The notes under the pieces were generated by a model. The model saw only the letters and a program-made list of their open reading frames with translations, did not search any database and was not told the origin of the DNA. Both the position numbers and the translations under genes were made by a program. DNA of 50,316 nt, taken from contig DAOVDU010000005.1 in assembly GCA_030669305.1 (NCBI GenBank), positions 1-50,316 on the forward strand, in the 5' to 3' direction. Numbering within the stretch: position 1 is the first letter of the stretch; each line of letters starts with the position of its first letter. The stretch comes from Candidatus Aminicenantota bacterium (lineage in GTDB: Bacteria; Acidobacteriota; Aminicenantia; Aminicenantales; Aminicenantaceae). This document shows, one piece after another, positions 19,480 to 26,720 of this stretch.

Positions 19480-20073
19480 TTATTCCTCTTCCATCTGTTT
19501 TGCTTCGACAGTATCTATATCCAGGTCGATGTAAAACGTATGAGGCTTTGTTCCCATCTCAGGTTTGATAACCTGGACTGCATTCTTGGCCATTGTCTTT
19601 GATATATCGCTTTCAGGATCATTCAAGTCACCAAACATAATTGCTCCAGTGGGACAAGCCAGGACACATGCGGGTTTGAGACCTGCATCTACTCTATGAT
19701 GGCACCAGTAACATTTCTCCGCAATGTTTAATTTTGGGTTGATATATCTTACGCCATATGGGCATGCAGCCATACAGTAACGGCAACCAATACATCTGTG
19801 TGGGTCAATATAGATAATCCCGTCAGAACGCTTGATGGAAGCTCCGACCGGACAGACCGTAACACAGATGGGATTTTCGCAGTTATTGCATACGATAGGC
19901 AGGAAGAACTCTTTTGAATGTGGATAATGTCCTTTCTCCACTTTTTTTACCCAACTTCTCCAAACGCCGAGTGGCACATTGTTTTCACTTTTACATGCCA
20001 CAGCACAGGCATTGCAACCGATACACTTCCTTAAGTCGAACAACATAGCGTATCGTTTTACCTTGTTCCTCAT
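19480..20073 (-). CDS. 4Fe-4S ferredoxin-type electron transfer subunit (PsrB/QrcC-like)
   Basis: Four cluster motifs: CIGCNACAVAC, CNNCENPICVTVCP, CIGCRYCMAACP, CYWCHHRVDAGLKPACVLACP. Start taken at internal MRNKVKRYAM of the 19480..20139 ORF because the longer ORF overlaps the upstream gene. Confidence 0.88.
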   Translation of the reverse strand: MRNKVKRYAMLFDLRKCIGCNACAVACKSENNVPLGVWRSWVKKVEKGHYPHSKEFFLPIVCNNCENPICVTVCPVGASIKRSDGIIYIDPHRCIGCRYCMAACPYGVRYINPKLNIAEKCYWCHHRVDAGLKPACVLACPTGAIMFGDLNDPESDISKTMAKNAVQVIKPEMGTKPHTFYIDLDIDTVEAKQMEEE

Positions 20074-20086
20074 GGTATTGTTCCCT

Positions 20087-20983
20087 TTATTCTTTATCCC
20101 CGTTATCTTGGTCTGTTTTTTCCTTGTTCTGTGCATCACTTTCTTTTATTTTCATGCTATCAAGCCAAATCTTAATTCTATTCATGGTTACTTTCCGCGA
20201 TTTATAACCTACAAAGAAAAATGTTCCAATGAAGAGAAGAATAACAAAGCCTCCTCCCATATAATTGAGTCCTATCCATCTTTTCGAGTCAAGGTGAGTC
20301 GGTCCCATCATAAGATCTCCTTTTGAGCGAATATCATGGCAGCGGGAGCAAAAATCCTTGTAGATGCGCTTGGTGCCGTGTGCAGAGTCATCATAATGGC
20401 AATTAATACATACCATCATATCAAAGCTTTCAGAGAGGTCTCCCTTACGATGTCCGGATATCTTTCCAAGAGAGCTTCCCTTCAGGATTCCTTTGACCAT
20501 TATCTCAGGATGACATTCTATGCAGGTATTTCCCACATTATCTTCGTGTATTGATGATGATGGATCATCGTGGAGAAGGATATAGTGTTTAGTATGGCAG
20601 TGATAACATAGGGGAAGCTCTTTTCCAGGTGTAATAGTAGTAAAGGTTAAATGGATGTTTTTCTGGTATTCTTCTTCCTCCTCAGGATGACAGCGGGCAC
20701 AATCTACATCGGTGAAACCTTCCCTGAAATGCAGATAGGGATTTGAATTAATATGGCAATCCACACATACCATCTTGCTCTTGTGATGTATATCTTGAGA
20801 CCATTCATCTGGATTAACAAAAAGAGAGCGCACTTTGCCGGAACTTGTGATTTGTGAGATATTGGGTTTTCCATGACAGAAGAGACACTCCTGATCTGTA
20901 TAAGAGTAAGTTTGAGAGTGAGAGTGATTAGAAAAGAAGATTAAAAGTACAAATAAGATTGATATATATTTTTTTAAATACAT
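20087..20983 (-). CDS. Multiheme cytochrome c, 7 CXXCH motifs, C-terminal TM anchor
   Basis: Signal peptide; CLFCH, CVDCH, CARCH, CYHCH, CIECH, CINCH, CSRCH; hydrophobic segment GGGFVILLFIGTFFFVGY. Confidence 0.88.
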   Translation of the reverse strand: MYLKKYISILFVLLIFFSNHSHSQTYSYTDQECLFCHGKPNISQITSSGKVRSLFVNPDEWSQDIHHKSKMVCVDCHINSNPYLHFREGFTDVDCARCHPEEEEEYQKNIHLTFTTITPGKELPLCYHCHTKHYILLHDDPSSSIHEDNVGNTCIECHPEIMVKGILKGSSLGKISGHRKGDLSESFDMMVCINCHYDDSAHGTKRIYKDFCSRCHDIRSKGDLMMGPTHLDSKRWIGLNYMGGGFVILLFIGTFFFVGYKSRKVTMNRIKIWLDSMKIKESDAQNKEKTDQDNGDKE

Positions 20984-21196
20984 GCCTAATAAAGGCCATA
21001 CTTAAGCATTATTCCGACTATTGTTATGTTTTGAATTGTTTGCATATTTCTTAAGGATGTATTTGTCCGATCATCCTAATAATATCAATCACTCAGGGGA
21101 CAGAACTTGGTAACATAATGAGTCAATCATGTCAAGAAAAAACAGGCTTTGGATATTTTAGAAACATTAAAAAAGCGAAGCCATTTCTTTATTTTC

Positions 21197-22012
21197 TTAA
21201 AATGGGATGGCTATACCCCAGATAAATTTATAAAATTTATTTTTATTTCCAAGGTGGCTTTTTTGTATGTCTTTCCAAAGGGTTGTGCCTAGAGATAATT
21301 CAAAGAAGTCTATAAGCTTTATCCTGATGATTAAATCTGCTAAAAAAGCCTGACCAAGAGAAAAGTATGCTTCAGTTTGAGAAAACATTTGAAAATTGAA
21401 CCCTACTCGTTCTTTGAGCCACAGCCCGACTCTTATGCCGTATTCCTGGCATAATTTATCTCCCGAAAAGTCGAGATGTCCTCTTTGGTTTGAATGGTGG
21501 AAAAACCACGTGAAAGGTTCTATATAAAAGGAGCCTGTTTTAAAGGGAAGGCCAAAGCCAATATAATTTCGATTGACATAATAGGGTTTTCCCATAAGTG
21601 TACTCTGATAGTCAGAATCATGATTGCTGTCATGACCAATAATCAAGACGAGATTTTCGAACAGAGAGTGTCGGAGCGAGAAGTGCCAGTCAAACTTAGT
21701 TCTTTTATGTCCATCGTCATGGGTGATGAGTTGGGCGAGGAGAGTGGTGTTTTCTGTAAGAAAGATGATATTTTGAAACCCGTAATTCCATCTGTCGTCT
21801 GGTCCACATAGGTCATTGTAGCTGGGAAAGGTGCTCGGGAGTTGAAGCTGGCCAAAGAACTCTCCGTGGATAGTAATTTTGTTTTCTCGAATAAGAGGCT
21901 TTTTATCTAGATAAGGGCGGTAGATAAAAATTTCATGAGAATAAATTGATTTGTTATAGAATACAAAGAGAAAAAAAACAATGATTATAGTTATTGGCTT
22001 CTTAAAATTCAT
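21197..22012 (-). CDS. Putative outer-membrane beta-barrel protein of unknown function
   Basis: Signal-like N-terminus, alternating hydrophobic/polar strands, C-terminal aromatic (IWGIAIPF); 11-bp overlap with the upstream TonB-dependent receptor. Confidence 0.5.
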   Translation of the reverse strand: MNFKKPITIIIVFFLFVFYNKSIYSHEIFIYRPYLDKKPLIRENKITIHGEFFGQLQLPSTFPSYNDLCGPDDRWNYGFQNIIFLTENTTLLAQLITHDDGHKRTKFDWHFSLRHSLFENLVLIIGHDSNHDSDYQSTLMGKPYYVNRNYIGFGLPFKTGSFYIEPFTWFFHHSNQRGHLDFSGDKLCQEYGIRVGLWLKERVGFNFQMFSQTEAYFSLGQAFLADLIIRIKLIDFFELSLGTTLWKDIQKSHLGNKNKFYKFIWGIAIPF

Positions 22013-24770
22013 ATGCCAATCCTAGACGGAAGACTCTTGGAGACTGAATTTCAGTAGCAAAGCGAAGTGGATATTCAGGACCTGTCCATTCATTCTCTTT
22101 GGTGGCCAGCGCTCGATTTAAAATATTGAATCCGTCTAAAATAATCCTTATTCTTTTTTTTCCAAAATTTATTATTTTTTCCACCCTGATGTCTACTGTT
22201 CTGTTATATTCATATCTTGAAACTCCCCGAGGATGTGCCTGGATGTAGAAGGGTCCCTGATTCAATCCCGGTACAATTATCTTCCGTGCAAAAGGTTGTC
22301 CGTCATAATATTTAACAATACACCCAATTCTTATATCAAAGGGTGCCAAATAATTAAACCCAATTCTTCCTGTGTATGCTCTATCAAAGCTCACCCTTCC
22401 TCTGGCATTAATGAGATTATTAGGATTATCATACAGTTCTCCTATAACTCCGTCGTCGTTTTCCCATTGAGTGTTGCCAGGATTTGTCGTTCCGATGGCT
22501 GAGGTTGCAGTCAAGGTAAGGAAAAAAAAGAATTTTTCACTGAATTTTTTAACAAGAGTAAGGTCGGCTCCGTAATATTTCGATATCCTTTTTTCTCCGA
22601 CATTATTGGTAAGGAGGAAAAAATCCTGTCCAAGTGTTTCATTCTTCTGATCGTAGACTATGAAAGAGAGGTCATCGTGGGTGTTGGGTTTTCTGTCATC
22701 TCCGATATCGAAAATTTCAACTGGATCATATACAGAAGAAGGAACGCCGATGTTTATGGTTTCTACGAGGTTTCTGGTCTCTCTGAGAAATATGCCAAGA
22801 GAAAAGAGCCATTTAGAGCTGAACTTACAGTTATAAGACACGGCTAGTTCGTCAATGTAGGGTCTTTTTAGTTCTGGGTCAATTTTAGAAAAAAATGGGC
22901 CTTCTCTCCTCAGGATTAAATTTGCTTCGCCTTCTTGATATTGTCTGTCGTTATTTAAGTCATTCCAGGCATATACTTGGCCTCCGAGGGCATTGGGGTT
23001 TCCGTATGAGAGGTAATGAAGTGGAAGAGTGAAATAGTACCGGGCGGCAGAAATTTTTATAGCTGATTTTTTCGAACTAGATATAGGGAAAATGAGTCCC
23101 AAACGAGGAGAGAGATTAAGCCAGCTGATTTCGTTTTTTTCTTTACTGGATGGATAATCGGGAATCCAGCCTTTGCTGGAGGCGAGATGCAGACCAAAAT
23201 AAATAGAAACAAAATTGGAAAAAGTCACAGTATCCTGAACAAAGACATTAAAGTGCAAAGCGGCTTCTTTATGTTGGATAGGGGTATTGTATTTGATGAT
23301 TTCAAGAGGATCTTGCTCGAAAAAATGAAGATGAACGTTATCTTTTATCTCTTGTTGGGATGAAGAGAAAGAATGCTGGAGTTGAAATCCATATTGAAAT
23401 CTATGTCTGACATTGAGGAAGTTTGCTGATAACGACTCTGCTTTGACGAGAAGGATTAAAGAGTTCCGTGTGTCTCGATGGGTAAAAGGAGCAGTTCCGG
23501 AAGGGATTTTGCGAAAAATTTCGAGTCCATGTTGAAGGTCCGAATTTTTCTGAAAATCAGAGTGAATTTCCCCTCGAGAAAAACTAAAGCCTACTTTAAT
23601 AAAATGGCTATCTCGAATCCTTGTATCCCAGATGGTTTGGAACACATTATGAAAATCACGGCGGTCAAGAGTTGAGTAGAAGGGAATATTCCTTTCTGCA
23701 CCGAAAGAAGGATAAGAAACGATTTGTCCTGTCCAGAGGAAATGTAAGGTACTTTCAGAATAGCGATATTTTAGGCTAAAAAGTCCAGATAAGACTGAAG
23801 ATTTATCATCGTCATCATACTCGGCTAAATCCCTGGAGACATGAAAGCCTGACAAAGAAGTAAAGAAGGAGAGTTTTTCAGGGATAAGCGGACCAGAAAG
23901 ATGAAAATTTCCATCTATTAAATGATTAAAGGAGTGGCTTTCAAAGATGCCTTCTTCTTCTAAAGCAGGGGATATGTTTGTGCTTTGAAGTTTTTTATTA
24001 ATGAAGAATACAGATGTTCCGCCGTGATATTGATCCGTCCCCTCGCGTGTAACAAGATTAAAATACGCTCCAGGGGAAAGGGCTTGCGGAGGAAGACCAG
24101 CATTGACCAACTGAGTGTATTGCAGAGCAAAGAAGTCAGGGAAAAAAAGAGGCATTCCAGTCCAATAGGGGTCGGTCACGTCCATGCCGTTAAGTAAATA
24201 GATGTTTTGTGTCCATGAACAGCCTCCTCTTGCACTGAAGAGGGCAGGGATGTTTCCCCAAAGGCCTCCAACATCGATACGATTAGTAGTAGCAGATAAA
24301 TCCATGTTTTCCACAAGCGACCAGACATTATGAGCTGAGGGAGACTCATGGATCTGAGATTCATCAAGAATAGTTTGATAGAGGCAGTTAGAATAGTCTT
24401 GGCGCAGAAGTTGGGAAGAGGATATTGCTTTTTTCTCTACAGGGCTAAGAATAACTTTTAGATAAAGAGTTTGTGAAGGTTCCAAAAAGATGTTTTCTCG
24501 AATATGAATTTGGAAACTCTCTGCTTCAAACTGTGCTGTGAATTTGCCAAGGGGAAGCCCTAAAATCTGGAATAATCCGGCTCTATCAGTAACAAGGATT
24601 TTGTTGAAATCTCTCTCTTTTTTTGATATCAGGATTCTGACATTATGTAAAGGCTTATGATCAGCATTTACTACATGTCCCCAGAGTGTTCCGTACTCAT
24701 AAGCATAAAGCTTTTGACTGAATGCAAAAACTAAAAGAATGAAAAATACGAGATAAAAGAACTTCCTCAT
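22002..24770 (-). CDS. TonB-dependent receptor-like protein with N-terminal carboxypeptidase-regulatory domain
   Basis: CarboxypepD_reg-like GTLWGHVVNADHKPLHNVRILIS; plug-like region; long C-terminal barrel ending RLGLAYEF. Confidence 0.82.
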   Translation of the reverse strand: MRKFFYLVFFILLVFAFSQKLYAYEYGTLWGHVVNADHKPLHNVRILISKKERDFNKILVTDRAGLFQILGLPLGKFTAQFEAESFQIHIRENIFLEPSQTLYLKVILSPVEKKAISSSQLLRQDYSNCLYQTILDESQIHESPSAHNVWSLVENMDLSATTNRIDVGGLWGNIPALFSARGGCSWTQNIYLLNGMDVTDPYWTGMPLFFPDFFALQYTQLVNAGLPPQALSPGAYFNLVTREGTDQYHGGTSVFFINKKLQSTNISPALEEEGIFESHSFNHLIDGNFHLSGPLIPEKLSFFTSLSGFHVSRDLAEYDDDDKSSVLSGLFSLKYRYSESTLHFLWTGQIVSYPSFGAERNIPFYSTLDRRDFHNVFQTIWDTRIRDSHFIKVGFSFSRGEIHSDFQKNSDLQHGLEIFRKIPSGTAPFTHRDTRNSLILLVKAESLSANFLNVRHRFQYGFQLQHSFSSSQQEIKDNVHLHFFEQDPLEIIKYNTPIQHKEAALHFNVFVQDTVTFSNFVSIYFGLHLASSKGWIPDYPSSKEKNEISWLNLSPRLGLIFPISSSKKSAIKISAARYYFTLPLHYLSYGNPNALGGQVYAWNDLNNDRQYQEGEANLILRREGPFFSKIDPELKRPYIDELAVSYNCKFSSKWLFSLGIFLRETRNLVETINIGVPSSVYDPVEIFDIGDDRKPNTHDDLSFIVYDQKNETLGQDFFLLTNNVGEKRISKYYGADLTLVKKFSEKFFFFLTLTATSAIGTTNPGNTQWENDDGVIGELYDNPNNLINARGRVSFDRAYTGRIGFNYLAPFDIRIGCIVKYYDGQPFARKIIVPGLNQGPFYIQAHPRGVSRYEYNRTVDIRVEKIINFGKKRIRIILDGFNILNRALATKENEWTGPEYPLRFATEIQSPRVFRLGLAYEF

Positions 24771-24916
24771 AAATTTTTTTTCAGTGAGATTATCATGTTT
24801 AAGCTCAAATTCTCACTATTTATGACTTTTTTAATTTGCGCTGTCAAGATAAAGTTGTGACTAGTCCTATTTGTGTGTATGAACGCGCTATTGCTCCAAA
24901 GTCACAAAACAAATTA

Positions 24917-25040
24917 GTTTAAGGTTTAAAGTTTAAGGTTCAAGGTATTCATATTTTTCATACAGTTCCATAAACATTAAACACTCAATCTTAAACCAGT
25001 TCTACTCTTGCCTTAAACATTTAACATTCAACCTTAAACC
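24917..25040. repeat. Inverted arrangement of GTTTAAN arrays upstream of lpdA
   Basis: 24917-24945 GTTTAAG GTTTAAA GTTTAAG GTTCAAG G; 24991-25040 is the reverse complement of a roughly 50-bp sequence nearly identical to 12167-12217. Confidence 0.82.
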
Positions 25041-25163
25041 AAAACAGATTTCAGTCATTGGTATTTGGGTTATAAAGATATAATTCGGTTTATCTCAGCG
25101 AAAAACTTAAAATGGATACAAAGAAAAGGTATAATGCTTTCAAATTCAAAAGAGAAGGAAAAA

Positions 25164-26585
25164 ATGGAAAAAAAATATGATATGGCAATTATAGGAGCAG
25201 GACCAGGAGGATATGTAGCTGCTATAAGAGGAGCCCAGCTAGGAGAGAGAGTGGTCCTGATAGAAAGGGATAAGCTAGGAGGAACATGTATGAATTGGGG
25301 ATGTATCCCCACTAAATATCTCCTCCATCAAACAAAAATTTATAAGGAATTAAAGGATAATAAAAATATTGAAGGGCCGGTAAAAGTTTTGAAATGTAAC
25401 TGGAAAAAAGTTCAAGAAGAAAAAAGCAGAATAATAGATAGATTTGTGAAAGGCATAGAATTCCTATTGAGAAAAAACAAAATAGAGGTTATTAAAGGAA
25501 CAGCTTCAGTTAAAAATAATCATCAAGTTGCAGTCTATGCTGAGGGGAATGAGACATTCTTAGAAGCAGATAAGATTATCCTTGCTACAGGCTCAAAGCC
25601 GGCAGATCTTCCTTTCCTCATGCCAGATGGGAAGGAAATTATTACAAGCCGGGAAGCACTTGAATTAGAAAGCATCCCTCAAAGAATGCTGATTGTTGGT
25701 GCAGGTGCTATCGGACTCGAGATGGGAACTATTTTTCAGAGGCTTGGTTCTGAAGTTTCTATACTGGAAATCATGCCCACAATTCTTCCTGGATATGATA
25801 AGGAAATAGTGACTCGGTTGGAAAGATATCTCAAAGGGCAAGGCCTTAAAATCTATACACAGATGAAAATAGAGAAAAGTCTGAACAGAGGAGGCAAGGT
25901 TTTTCTAAAAGGTACCTGCCTGAAGAATAAGATTCCATTTGAATTTGAGGCAGAAAAGGTTCTTTTAGCTAAAGGACGAAGGCCGAATTCAGAGGATTTG
26001 GGAGAGGTAGGCTCAAGATTCTCTTTTGATAAAAATGGATTTGTTAAGGTAAATTCTCAGCTCGAAACAGTAGTTCCTGGAGTTTATGCTGTAGGGGATA
26101 TTATTGGAGGTAATCTCCTTGCCCATAAAGCATCACATGAAGGTATCATCGCAGCTGAAAACGCCTCAGGTTTAAAGAAAGCAACTCGTTATGATGCTTT
26201 GCCCATGGCTGTTTTTACTGAGCCAGAGTTTGCATCTGTAGGGATGACAGAACAGGGAGCATTGGAGAAGGGCATAAACTTGCAGGTAGGTAAGTTTTCA
26301 CTTCAAGCAAACAGCAGAGCTCTTGCTATTGGGAAAGTTGAGGGTATAGTAAAGATCATAGCTAATGAGAAAGATAGGATTATTGGGGCTCATATCATTG
26401 CGCCAAACGCAAGCGAGCTCATTGCCGAGCTGACCTTAGCCGTAAATAAGGGAATGTCACTTAGTGATATTTCCTCATCAATTCACATCCATCCTACACT
26501 GTCTGAAGCCGTAATGGAAGCAGCGATGAATGCGAAGAACAAAGCGATTCACGTATTGAATTGGCAAGACAGGCAGGACAAATAA
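25164..26585 (+). CDS. lpdA: Dihydrolipoyl dehydrogenase
   Basis: MEKKYDMAIIGAGPGGYVAAIRGAQLG, redox disulfide GGTCMNWGCIPTK, C-terminal HIHPTLSEAVMEAA. Start moved to 25164 from ORF start 25065 because of SD-like AGAGAAGG. Confidence 0.93.
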   Translation: MEKKYDMAIIGAGPGGYVAAIRGAQLGERVVLIERDKLGGTCMNWGCIPTKYLLHQTKIYKELKDNKNIEGPVKVLKCNWKKVQEEKSRIIDRFVKGIEFLLRKNKIEVIKGTASVKNNHQVAVYAEGNETFLEADKIILATGSKPADLPFLMPDGKEIITSREALELESIPQRMLIVGAGAIGLEMGTIFQRLGSEVSILEIMPTILPGYDKEIVTRLERYLKGQGLKIYTQMKIEKSLNRGGKVFLKGTCLKNKIPFEFEAEKVLLAKGRRPNSEDLGEVGSRFSFDKNGFVKVNSQLETVVPGVYAVGDIIGGNLLAHKASHEGIIAAENASGLKKATRYDALPMAVFTEPEFASVGMTEQGALEKGINLQVGKFSLQANSRALAIGKVEGIVKIIANEKDRIIGAHIIAPNASELIAELTLAVNKGMSLSDISSSIHIHPTLSEAVMEAAMNAKNKAIHVLNWQDRQDK

Positions 26586-26608
26586 TATGCGAGAAAAGAA
26601 ACTGTTAG

Positions 26609-26680
26609 TCGGTTAGTCAGTTAATCTGTTAATCTGTTAGTCAGTTAGTCGGTTAGTCTGTTAATCTGTTAGTCGGTTAT
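26609..26680 (-). repeat. 8-bp-period tandem array, nine TC[AGT]GTTA[AGT] units
   Basis: TCGGTTAG TCAGTTAA TCTGTTAA TCTGTTAG TCAGTTAG TCGGTTAG TCTGTTAA TCTGTTAG TCGGTTAT, between convergent lpdA and the sulfatase-like gene. Confidence 0.9.
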
Positions 26681-26720
26681 TTTAATTAAAATATTTAAAG
26701 GAATATACCTGCTAGATTTT

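Noticed and set aside
20074-20139. N-terminal extension of the ferredoxin-type ORF (MMHRTRKKQTKITG...)
   Set aside because: Overlaps the cytochrome c gene end by over 50 nt; the conserved part begins at MRNKVKRYAM (20073).
26609-26680. CRISPR array
   Set aside because: Repeats are 8 bp with no spacers and no cas genes nearby; the periodicity is tandem, not repeat-spacer.
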